A stretch of 19,177 bases of DNA from Treponema sp. (GCA_004554075.1 SFOB01000044.1:1-19177), one strand, 5' to 3'; positions 10,401-15,258 are shown, counted from the first letter of the stretch. Numbers and translations: made by a program. Notes: a model not told the origin generated them from the letters alone.

Positions 10401-10707
10401 GCTGCCAGTTAGCAGGAACCGGCATTTTCTTTTTATCAGCCAGAGCAGCGCGGGCAAGTTTACCGTCCGCAAAATCATCCTCCAGGTCTATCAGGCTGTC
10501 ATAATAACGGAAGCCCCACTTGCCATTGAGCAGCTCAAAGCGCGAAGATTTCCCCCTCGCCCCAAAAGGATTCTGCCCCTTCTCTTTCCCAAAAGGAATA
10601 AAATAAGAATGATTTTCCAAAGTATTTACATGGAAGATATCCGGATTTTCATGATAAATCATGAAACTTTTAGCACTATTTTTTTTAGCAATCTGACTGA
10701 TGTTCAT
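7423..10707 (-). CDS. lacZ: Beta-galactosidase, glycoside hydrolase family 2
   Basis: About 1094 aa, close to the roughly 1020 aa of E. coli LacZ, and no signal peptide, so cytoplasmic hydrolysis of lactose-like galactosides is expected. Domain order is classic: sugar-binding jelly roll (KMPVPANWQLHGYDKPQYTN region), Ig-like domain, TIM barrel, second Ig-like domain and the C-terminal Bgal small-chain domain (MRAPLDNDSMRGEWF). The acid/base is Glu458 in WSMGNESG and the nucleophile Glu527 in ILCEYCHAMGNGPG; both agree with E. coli Glu461 and Glu537. The frame stays open to 10878, but that extension runs through a hairpin repeat and the promoter. I chose ATG 10707, where the promoter predicts a leaderless transcript; ATG 10662 (MIYHENPDIF) is an alternative. 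Transcribed alone, with no transporter or kinase next to it. It converges on tolC with no visible terminator. Confidence 0.93.
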   Translation of the reverse strand: MNISQIAKKNSAKSFMIYHENPDIFHVNTLENHSYFIPFGKEKGQNPFGARGKSSRFELLNGKWGFRYYDSLIDLEDDFADGKLARAALADKKKMPVPANWQLHGYDKPQYTNFEYPIPYNPPFVPDENPVGIYYRTYEYAPDGLERILCFEGVDSCLYLYVNGKFCGFSEVSHHTAEFNITPLLKKGENLITVAVLKWCFGTYLEDQDKIRLSGIFRDVYVLSRPEKRITDYRIKTNLKTNYRSAVLQVTVAGADADLTLMAPDGAEIFKGRAKKGAALEITVDSPVLWSAENPVLYKLLLESAEEQIGEEVGFRKITSEKGVLKINGQPIKFRGVNRHDSYPDTGYVASIAQIEKDLQLMKQHNINAIRTSHYPNAPEFYKLCDRYGFYVICEADLEMHGSVCVNNTPHWDWSDYSGIALAASNKLFYKGILDREKICLARDINRPSIVIWSMGNESGNGSNFTEAAKWVKSFDDTRLLHYESVHNQGDTSDAVYDLVSRMYPSVQDWKKMSEDKKEKRPFILCEYCHAMGNGPGDLEDYHKVFHSSERFCGGFIWEWCDHSVIMGKAKDGSTKFGYGGDWGEKHNDGNFCCDGLVYPDRRPHTGLLEAKQVYRPVRVRKLDDGKNAAPNSATFEFTNLLAFTDAASLLDCRYEVMIDGEVVKSADLELPAIPALGKKKISFAGLPKFEGKDSYIRFIFTSKEDTLWCKKGFEVSFDQVQLSAPEGADEEAEVLRKASFLPELPGQKIWQPGKRDAKGVQENARAEMDELIKFVRAAEKHNENQNWQEAFHVKPESTKVALGSKLSVEATGLRYTITSGNMTYSFNRRSGVFDSIKNDKKEILKKPMAFNFMRAPLDNDSMRGEWFGAHLHDYEVKVFASRIEPCEDGKSVRIIVDQGFVWSTHQPFLYGSVTYTIGRGLSVAFDFTATRKIFMLPRIGLRLFLDKSFDKVEYFGYGPTESYIDKHQATWLGKFKAKVSDLYEPYIRPQENSSHYGCRYVKLTGRKLSLICSGSDPKTGKCKNISFNASEYTQEELWTKRHNFELEKSGCTVFCIDYKMAGVGSNSCGPAMATKYRIQLPEVKGQLNIDFVE

Positions 10708-10713
10708 ATCAAC

Positions 10714-10742
10714 AGTATACAACTCTGTGTCATAGTTGTTAA
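10714..10742 (-). promoter_or_regulatory. Promoter of lacZ (TTAACA-N17-TATACT), leaderless geometry
   Basis: On the minus strand, -35 TTAACA (complement of 10737-10742) and -10 TATACT (complement of 10714-10719) are separated by exactly 17 bp, each differing from consensus by one base. The -10 is followed by 6 nt and then ATG at 10707, so a start 7 nt after the -10 would fall on the A of the start codon. There is no Shine-Dalgarno. Confidence 0.62.
10719..10739. promoter_or_regulatory. Possible operator inside the lacZ promoter
   Basis: ACAACT (10719-10724) and AGTTGT (10734-10739) form an inverted repeat with a 9-bp spacer. It lies almost exactly between the -10 and -35 elements of the lacZ promoter, a position where a bound repressor would block RNA polymerase. 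Arms are short, so this is a candidate only; no regulator gene lies next to it. Confidence 0.3.
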
Positions 10743-10819
10743 GGTCGAAAACTATATAAAAATCATATTGGCTTCCGCTGCACCATAAGCGAAACCGCTG
10801 GCTCTCCCTTTTTTGTGTA

Positions 10820-10861
10820 AGAATCCTGCGGTTTTTGCAGGCAAAAATCCTCGGATTCTTT
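10820..10861. repeat. Nested palindrome in the lacZ-iorA divergent region
   Basis: Outer arms AAGAATCC (10820-10827) and GGATTCTT (10854-10861) enclose perfectly paired inner arms TTTTTGC (10833-10839) and GCAAAAA (10842-10848) with a 2-nt loop, so a long stem with a symmetric 5-nt internal mismatch can form. It is upstream of both divergent promoters. A GC-rich patch with short palindromes follows to about 10920. No gene is seen from 10708 to 11005 apart from the promoters. It looks like an intergenic repeat element rather than a terminator, because no gene ends here. Confidence 0.5.
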
Positions 10862-10970
10862 TTATGGCTAAGCGCCAAAAAGCTCGAGATGCGGCTCGCT
10901 TCTGTCTCCGCTCACGCCAATCTGATTTTTATACATTTCAGTTAACAAATGCAACAAAGAGTTGTTATTA

Positions 10971-10999
10971 TTGATAGAAACAACAAATTACAGTATACT
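10971..10999 (+). promoter_or_regulatory. Promoter of iorA (TTGATA-N17-TATACT), leaderless geometry
   Basis: TTGATA (10971-10976) and TATACT (10994-10999) are 17 bp apart. Six bases later comes ATG 11006, so the predicted +1 is the A of the start codon. The same -10 hexamer and the same 6-nt distance occur at lacZ. A small inverted repeat, AACAA-AGAG-TTGTT (10953-10966), lies just upstream of the -35. Confidence 0.7.
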
Positions 11000-11005
11000 T
11001 TTGTT

Positions 11006-12907
11006 ATGAGTAAGCAAATGATAATGGGAAACCAGGCTATTGCATTAGGTGCGCTAAAAGCAGGCGTGAACCTTGTAGCCGGATACCCCGGAACCCCTTC
11101 CAGCGAAATTATTGAATTTATTTCCAAGTATAAAGACAAAACCGGAACCTACGTAGAATGGTCCGTAAACGAAAAAGCCGCAGCCGAAGTTGCAGCCGGT
11201 GCCTCTTATGCAGGCAGCCGTACCCTCATCACAATGAAGCAGGTGGGCCTCAACGTTGCCAGCGACCCTGTAATGTGCCTTTCCTACGTTGGCGTTAAGG
11301 GCGGCATGGTAATTGTTTCTGCCGACGACCCGGGCCCTATTTCCAGCCAGACCGAGCAGGATACACGCAACTTTGCCCAGTATTCCAAGCTGCCTTGCTT
11401 TGATCCTTCTACCCCTCTCGAAGCCTACGAAATGATTCAGGAGGCCTTTGAGCTTTCCGAAAAATATAACACTCCGGTCCTCCTTCGCCCGACAACCCGC
11501 GTTGATCACGCCTACGAAAGCATGGACTTTCCTGAGCTCGGCCCTTGCCGCCAGCCTGGCCAGTTTGAAAAAGATTCCAAGCGCTGGGTAATTTTCCCAA
11601 GAGCGTCGTACAACAATCACAAGAGAATTTTTGAAAGAAATGAGAAGATTCTGCCAAAGGAGTTTTCTGAAGGTAAATGGAATTATGTAGGGGAATGCCT
11701 TCCCCTCGCTTCAGCCGCTGACGCGTCTTCCGCTACCCCTTCTCCTAGGGGCTCTGCCCCTAAAACCCCGGCCTTTGCCGCCGGCGGAATATCTTACTGC
11801 TACCTCATGGAAGCCCTGTCTCTCCTGGGCCTCAAAGATATCCCGGTTCTCAAGATTGGAACACCGTATCCATTCCCAAAGCCTTTAGCAGAAGAATTCC
11901 TCAAATCGCACGAGCAAATCGTAGTTTTTGAAGAATTAGACCCTGTTATCGAGGAAAATTTGATAAAAATCGCCGGAAACGCTCGAGTAAATTGCCAAAT
12001 TCGCGGAAAACTCGATGGCACCGTTCCAGAGGCCGGTGAGTTGAGTGTGGAGATAATTAAAGGAATTATAAATACGGTGGTTGAGTGCCCGCAAAGCGGG
12101 TGTATCGAAACCACCGCAGACACTCCTGCTCCAGACCTCCCTGTCCGCCCGCCGGTGCTTTGTGCAGGCTGTCCTCACCGCGGTGCCTTCTACGCCGTAA
12201 AGCAGGCAATGAAAGGCAAGAAAACCGTTTACTGCGGAGACATCGGTTGCTACACACTGGGTAACGCAATGCCTCTTGATATGACAGACACCTGTCTTTG
12301 TATGGGTGCAGACATCACAATGGCCCAGGGCTTTTACCACAACGAGCCGGACCGTTACTGCTTCAGCTTCATCGGTGACTCAACCTTCTTTGCAAGCGGA
12401 ATCACAGGTGTTGTAAATGCAGTATACAATCAGGCAAAGCAGACAATCTGTATTCTCGACAACTCTACAACTGCAATGACTGGCCATCAGCCACACCCGG
12501 GAACTGGCGTAACAATGATGGGCGAAATCGTTGAGAAAATCAGCATAGAAAAAATCCTGGATGCTGTCGGAGTAAAGCCGGTTATCACAGTAAACCCATT
12601 CGACCAGAAGGCCGCAGTTGAAGCCGTTCAGAAAGCAAGCGAAACTCCTGGCGTAAGTGCAATCATTTTCAAAGCACCTTGTATAGCAATTGCACAGAAG
12701 GTAGGCTGGGAAAAACCTCACGCACTGACAGTAGACACAGGCAAGTGTATCGGCTGCCGCAAGTGCATCAACGAGCTTGGCTGTCCGGCACTTAGTGTAA
12801 GTTTTACTAAGAATGAGAAAGGTAAAAACCTGGTTGAGATAGATAAGTCTTTATGCACAGGATGTAATCTTTGTGGACAAGTCTGTCCTCTTGATGCGAT
12901 AAAGTAA
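11006..12907 (+). CDS. iorA: Indolepyruvate:ferredoxin oxidoreductase, alpha subunit, with an in-frame repeat insertion
   Basis: A 633-aa thiamine-diphosphate and iron-sulfur enzyme subunit. With IorB it converts aryl pyruvates (indolepyruvate, phenylpyruvate) plus CoA to aryl-acetyl-CoA, CO2 and reduced ferredoxin, or the reverse. The N-terminal pyrimidine-binding domain has GYPGTPSSEIIEF. The TPP pyrophosphate-binding domain has GDIGCYTLGNAMP and, near residue 455, IGDSTFFASGITG followed by LDNSTTAMTG. The C-terminus has two [4Fe-4S] motifs, Cys581/584/588/594 and Cys617/620/623/627. The frame is open from 10949, but the promoter lies inside that extension, so ATG 11006 (MSKQMIMGNQAI) is the start and the mRNA is probably leaderless. 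Residues about 228-256 are low-complexity Ala/Ser/Pro sequence encoded by a palindromic repeat, absent from the family pattern as I know it. Oxygen-sensitive chemistry implies an anaerobe. Confidence 0.95.
   Translation: MSKQMIMGNQAIALGALKAGVNLVAGYPGTPSSEIIEFISKYKDKTGTYVEWSVNEKAAAEVAAGASYAGSRTLITMKQVGLNVASDPVMCLSYVGVKGGMVIVSADDPGPISSQTEQDTRNFAQYSKLPCFDPSTPLEAYEMIQEAFELSEKYNTPVLLRPTTRVDHAYESMDFPELGPCRQPGQFEKDSKRWVIFPRASYNNHKRIFERNEKILPKEFSEGKWNYVGECLPLASAADASSATPSPRGSAPKTPAFAAGGISYCYLMEALSLLGLKDIPVLKIGTPYPFPKPLAEEFLKSHEQIVVFEELDPVIEENLIKIAGNARVNCQIRGKLDGTVPEAGELSVEIIKGIINTVVECPQSGCIETTADTPAPDLPVRPPVLCAGCPHRGAFYAVKQAMKGKKTVYCGDIGCYTLGNAMPLDMTDTCLCMGADITMAQGFYHNEPDRYCFSFIGDSTFFASGITGVVNAVYNQAKQTICILDNSTTAMTGHQPHPGTGVTMMGEIVEKISIEKILDAVGVKPVITVNPFDQKAAVEAVQKASETPGVSAIIFKAPCIAIAQKVGWEKPHALTVDTGKCIGCRKCINELGCPALSVSFTKNEKGKNLVEIDKSLCTGCNLCGQVCPLDAIK
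11690..11772. repeat. Palindromic repeat, copy 1, inserted in frame within iorA
   Basis: A GC-rich segment with two perfect hairpins: GGGGAA-tgcc-TTCCCC (11690-11705) and TAGGGGC-TCT-GCCCCTA (11746-11762). It has an inverted, diverged copy at about 12975-13058. 11731-11763 match 12981-13013 at all 33 positions in reverse complement, and 11702-11716 match 13029-13043 at all 15. The segment reads through iorA without a stop, encoding Pro/Ser/Ala-rich peptide (LPLASAADASS, then ATPSPRGSAPKT). Exact ends are uncertain by a few bases, and no target-site duplication is clear. Confidence 0.85.
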
Positions 12908-12974
12908 TGGGGGCGTTGGCCGTTCGCTAACGCTCACTATCGAGTATGCTTCGCAAACTCGCGGGAAATTACCC
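12908..12974. repeat. GC-rich short palindromes after iorA
   Basis: Immediately after the iorA stop come GCGTT-N11-AACGC (about 12913-12933) and CGAGT-N11-ACTCG (about 12941-12961), small stem-loops in GC-rich sequence unlike the neighbouring AT-rich spacers. Together with copy 2 of the larger repeat they fill the whole 164-bp iorA-iorB gap. No coding potential is seen. No U-tract follows, so this is not a standard terminator. Confidence 0.5.
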
Positions 12975-13062
12975 GGGGTCTTAGGGGCAGAGCCCCTAGG
13001 AGAAGGGGTAGCGTAAGACCGCGAAGCGGGCTGAAGCGAGGGGGAGACTTCCCCCTCCTAAA
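12975..13062. repeat. Palindromic repeat, copy 2 (inverted), between iorA and iorB
   Basis: The reverse complement of this segment matches the repeat inside iorA, with identical blocks at 12981-13013 and 13029-13043 and diverged sequence between. It forms the same two hairpins: TAGGGGC-AGA-GCCCCTA at 12982-12998 and GGGGGA-GACT-TCCCCC at 13040-13055. The middle part differs from copy 1, as expected for relaxed sequence between conserved stems. Confidence 0.85.
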
Positions 13063-13066
13063 GGAG
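13055..13066 (+). promoter_or_regulatory. iorB ribosome binding site within a small palindrome
   Basis: AAGGAG (13061-13066) sits 5 nt before the iorB ATG. It is preceded by CTCCT, so CTCC-TAAA-GGAG can pair and partly hide the ribosome binding site. The pairing bases come from the edge of the repeat element. Effect on translation is inference. Confidence 0.5.
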
Positions 13067-13071
13067 TAATT

Positions 13072-13638
13072 ATGGCAAAAAATATAATCATCTGTGGCGT
13101 GGGCGGTCAGGGAACCGTACTGGCGGCAAAGGTACTTTCACAGGCAGCAATTGCAAACGGCGAGCGCGTGCTTTCGGCTGAGACAATCGGAATGGCTCAG
13201 AGAGGCGGCTCGGTTGTAAGTCACGTACGAATCGGCGGCGATGTATTTTCACCGCTGGTACCTCAGGGCCAGGCAGACGTGCTCATCGCTTTTGAGGCTG
13301 CAGAGGCCGTTCGAAACATCGCCTACCTCAAGCAGGGCGGAACTGTAATTGTAAACAAAAAAGTTGTTCAACCGGTAACTGCCAGCCTTAGTGGAAAAGC
13401 CTTTGACGAAAATGAAATGATTGCCTACCTTGAAAAAGTGGCAGCAAAGGTTGTGGCTGTAGATACAGACGAAGCCTGCAAGGAACTTGGCAGCAGCAAG
13501 GTTGTAAACATGGTACTGCTTGGAGCTGCAAGCCGCGCCGGCCTTATTGACGGTGAAGAGCTTAAAGCAGCCATAAAACAGCTTGTAAAACCTGATTTTT
13601 ACGAGCTCAACGTTCGTGCTGTAGAATGGTACAAATAA
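13072..13638 (+). CDS. iorB: Indolepyruvate:ferredoxin oxidoreductase, beta subunit
   Basis: A 188-aa protein, the usual length for IorB, which carries the gamma-type domain of 2-oxoacid:ferredoxin oxidoreductases and completes the active enzyme with IorA. It begins with the glycine-rich motif GVGGQGTVLAAKVLSQAA (Gly9-Gly14 core) and continues with the family signature AETIGMAQRGGSVVSHVRIG, then ADVLIAFEAAEAVRNI. A strong Shine-Dalgarno, AAGGAG, precedes the ATG. Although the two subunits should be made in equal amounts, iorB is separated from iorA by 164 bp of hairpin-forming repeats, and no separate promoter is obvious. Either transcription reads through or the repeat carries a promoter I cannot recognise. 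No clear terminator follows the stop. Confidence 0.95.
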   Translation: MAKNIIICGVGGQGTVLAAKVLSQAAIANGERVLSAETIGMAQRGGSVVSHVRIGGDVFSPLVPQGQADVLIAFEAAEAVRNIAYLKQGGTVIVNKKVVQPVTASLSGKAFDENEMIAYLEKVAAKVVAVDTDEACKELGSSKVVNMVLLGAASRAGLIDGEELKAAIKQLVKPDFYELNVRAVEWYK

Positions 13639-13669
13639 ATATAATTTTTATAATTAACTTTTTTAGTGG

Positions 13670-13696
13670 TTGATTTAAACGATTTTTCCTTATAAT
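13670..13696 (+). promoter_or_regulatory. Candidate promoter for the 73-aa protein gene
   Basis: TTGATT (13670-13675) and a perfect TATAAT (13691-13696) with a 15-bp spacer, shorter than the ideal 17. It lies in the 128-bp AT-rich gap after iorB and gives a leader of about 64 nt before the Shine-Dalgarno AAGGAG and ATG 13767. Confidence 0.5.
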
Positions 13697-13766
13697 GTAT
13701 TATTAGTTATAAATATAACAAGAATTTAATAATAGCCGTAAATAACAGTATAAGGAGAGTGTTCGA

Positions 13767-13988
13767 ATGGCAACGAATAACAAAGAAAAGCTTGTTGTTA
13801 ATAGTGTAGATAAGGCTATTAAATCTTATATGGATGATAATATTTCACCAGAAGACTACAAGAAATTAATTACAAAGCTTGAAGGCGGACTGGTAAAAGC
13901 AGTTCTTAAAAAAGATCTTTCTGTTGTTGAATTTGCAAACGCAGACAAGATTCTTGAAGAATTCGAAAACAGAAAAAAAGAATCTTAG
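13767..13988 (+). CDS. Small hypothetical protein (73 aa)
   Basis: A 73-aa charged, soluble protein with no signal peptide, Cys or membrane segment. It looks largely helical: an N-terminal basic stretch (MATNNKEKLVVNSVDKAIKS), an acidic turn (MDDNISPEDY), a Lys/Leu-rich amphipathic middle (LITKLEGGLVKAVLKKDL) and a highly charged C-terminal helix (ILEEFENRKKES). I do not recognise the family. The gene is well supported: AAGGAG 8 nt from the ATG, its own promoter candidate, and a strong terminator 11 bp after the stop. This monocistronic, well-expressed layout fits a small structural or nucleic-acid-associated protein, but no function can be assigned. It does not appear to belong to the iorAB unit. 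Confidence 0.8.
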   Translation: MATNNKEKLVVNSVDKAIKSYMDDNISPEDYKKLITKLEGGLVKAVLKKDLSVVEFANADKILEEFENRKKES

Positions 13989-13998
13989 TTGATATAAT

Positions 13999-14028
13999 GG
14001 GTTGTCCTATGGGACAGCCTTTTTTTTT
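13999..14028 (+). terminator. Rho-independent terminator after the 73-aa protein gene
   Basis: GGTTGTCC (14000-14007) pairs with GGACAGCC (14012-14019), eight pairs including one G-T wobble and a 4-nt loop, followed directly by a run of nine T (14020-14028). Confidence 0.88.
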
Positions 14029-14038
14029 GCTGCAAATT

Positions 14039-14067
14039 TTGACCCCATATAATACTGATGGTATAAT
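14039..14067 (+). promoter_or_regulatory. Promoter of the GGDEF gene (TTGACC-N17-TATAAT)
   Basis: TTGACC (14039-14044) and TATAAT (14062-14067) are 17 bp apart. The -10 ends 9 nt before ATG 14077, predicting a leader of only about 3 nt. No Shine-Dalgarno is present. Other TATAAT/TATACT hexamers overlap (14048-14053, 14068-14073), so the exact start is uncertain. Confidence 0.6.
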
Positions 14068-14076
14068 TATACTATT

Positions 14077-15096
14077 ATGAATATGACTTTTAATCGTGCC
14101 AAGCTCATGTCCTTTGGAATGTGTGTTTGTTTTTTACTTATCCATTTCCTTATGATCAGTATCTTCTATCAGTGCGGCGTTACTCCAATGGTCAAATTCA
14201 ATATTTTCAGCATCTGTTTTTACATATTCATGATTTTTGCCGTTTACAAAGAATGGCTCCTTTTTAGTACTATTTCAATTTATCTGGAAGTCGGCCTTCA
14301 TATGACTCTGGCAATTATATTCACTGGCTGGAACAGCGGCTTTCAAATCACCTTAATCGGAATGAATGTACTGGCCTTTTATGCTGAATACACAGGCCGC
14401 AGATTAAAGTTGAAGCATTTTCGTATGGTTCCAATCTGCATGATAGGAATGTGCCTTTATCTGGGCTCTTATATCTATCTGAATCATCATCCGGCTCCTT
14501 ATGAACTTCCTGCCAGAGCTGAATTCTGGCTTTCTCTTTTATGGGGCTTTACAACTTTTTCTATCAATATCTTTTTTATTCAATTTCTGGTTATCATTGC
14601 AAACTCTTCGGAAGAGGAACTGGCCTATCAGCTTTCTCACGATAAACTAACAGGACTTCCAAACCGCTATTATCTTTCTGAACAGCTGGAATCCTTCAAG
14701 AAAGAACAGAATAATTACTGGCTTTCAATTTCTGATATTGATGATTTTAAAAAAATCAATGATACCTACGGCCACGATTGTGGTGACTATGTTCTAAAAA
14801 CCATAGGCGACCTGCTGGCTGCAAAAGATGTGCTATGCTGCCGCTGGGGTGGCGAAGAGTTCCTTTTTGTCGGCAAGCTGGATAAAGACAGGCCTGAGCC
14901 ACATGCCTTCCTCGAAGAAATCCGCAAAGAAATTCAGAATTATTCCTTTGAATATGAAGATATAAAATTCAACGTTACCATGACCTTTGGTCTTTCAACC
15001 TTCTCAAACGGCGAAGATATTGACAATGTTCTAAAAGATGCCGACGACAAGCTCTATCAGGGTAAGCAGAGCGGCAAAAACAAGCTCGTTAACTAA
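14077..15096 (+). CDS. Membrane-anchored diguanylate cyclase (GGDEF domain)
   Basis: A 339-aa protein. Residues about 1-185 are hydrophobic, with some six predicted membrane helices (for example MSFGMCVCFLLIHFLMISIF and LSLLWGFTTFSINIFFIQFL). The C-terminal GGDEF domain starts near HDKLTGLPNRYYL (about 189). It has SISDIDDFKKINDTYGHDCGDYVL for metal and substrate binding and the active-site loop RWGGEEF (256-262), so catalysis of 2 GTP to cyclic di-GMP is expected. The RxxD inhibitory site normally just before the loop is absent (AAKDVLCC), so product inhibition through that site is unlikely. No EAL domain follows. The membrane part is a likely sensor, but it matches no named input domain I can recognise. 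It starts with ATGAATATG, so the second ATG (14083) is an alternative. It has its own promoter and ends just before the paaK promoter. Confidence 0.9.
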   Translation: MNMTFNRAKLMSFGMCVCFLLIHFLMISIFYQCGVTPMVKFNIFSICFYIFMIFAVYKEWLLFSTISIYLEVGLHMTLAIIFTGWNSGFQITLIGMNVLAFYAEYTGRRLKLKHFRMVPICMIGMCLYLGSYIYLNHHPAPYELPARAEFWLSLLWGFTTFSINIFFIQFLVIIANSSEEELAYQLSHDKLTGLPNRYYLSEQLESFKKEQNNYWLSISDIDDFKKINDTYGHDCGDYVLKTIGDLLAAKDVLCCRWGGEEFLFVGKLDKDRPEPHAFLEEIRKEIQNYSFEYEDIKFNVTMTFGLSTFSNGEDIDNVLKDADDKLYQGKQSGKNKLVN

Positions 15097-15114
15097 AATT
15101 CTTTTAAGTTTCTA

Positions 15115-15143
15115 TTGACAGTAACACTTTCTCGTAGTATTAT
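15115..15143 (+). promoter_or_regulatory. Strong promoter of paaK (TTGACA-N17-TATTAT)
   Basis: A consensus -35 TTGACA (15115-15120), exactly 17 bp, and -10 TATTAT (15138-15143), one base from consensus. The predicted start is near 15150, giving a leader of about 109 nt. It is 18 bp after the GGDEF stop codon, so paaK has its own transcription unit. Confidence 0.78.
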
Positions 15144-15161
15144 GTTACTATAAATAGTAAC
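15144..15161. promoter_or_regulatory. Perfect palindromic operator at the paaK transcription start
   Basis: GTTACTAT (15144-15151), AA, ATAGTAAC (15154-15161): eight perfectly paired bases on each side, directly after the -10 and covering the predicted +1. A further half-site, GTAACA, abuts the -35 (15121-15126) and is the inverse of TGTTAC at 15143-15148. Binding here would block initiation, so a dimeric repressor is likely; its identity is unknown. Confidence 0.68.
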
Positions 15162-15178
15162 TAACAAGGCCGTGATAT

Positions 15179-15224
15179 ACAAGTTCGTCAAGGCACGCTA
15201 CGCTTAAAGCCTTGACAAACTTGT
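15179..15224 (+). promoter_or_regulatory. Long hairpin in the paaK leader
   Basis: Arms at 15179-15194 and 15209-15224 pair at 15 of 16 positions around a 14-nt loop (ACAAGTTCGTCAAGGC with GCCTTGACAAACTTGT). It lies in the 5' leader between the operator and the start codon. No long U-run follows, so it is not a simple terminator. It could be a regulatory or mRNA-stabilising structure; no known riboswitch class is recognised. Confidence 0.6.
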
Positions 15225-15229
15225 TTAAT

Positions 15230-15254
15230 GGCTTTCTTTTTGGAGGATAAAGCC
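15230..15254 (+). promoter_or_regulatory. Second stem enclosing the paaK ribosome binding site
   Basis: GGCTTT (15230-15235) and AAAGCC (15249-15254) can pair, placing the Shine-Dalgarno TGGAGGA (15241-15247) in the loop, 5 nt before the ATG at 15259. The site would be exposed in the loop rather than paired. With the hairpin just upstream, this makes the leader highly structured. Confidence 0.4.
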
Positions 15255-15258
15255 CATT

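Noticed and set aside
10820..10861. Hairpin with a short T-run as a transcription terminator
   Set aside because: It lies between divergent genes, so no transcript needs to end here, and the T-run is short and followed by mixed sequence.
10708..10878. N-terminal extension of the beta-galactosidase by 57 residues (open frame to 10878)
   Set aside because: It would translate the promoter and part of a hairpin repeat, has Lys/Arg-rich sequence unlike LacZ, and has no ribosome binding site.
10949..11005. Upstream start for iorA adding 19 residues
   Set aside because: The predicted -35 and -10 elements lie inside it, so the mRNA would not include it; the family N-terminus aligns with MSKQMIMGNQAI.
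12975..13062. Copy 2 of the repeat as a Rho-independent terminator of iorA
   Set aside because: Its strong stems are not followed by a T-run in either orientation, and iorB downstream has no clear promoter of its own.
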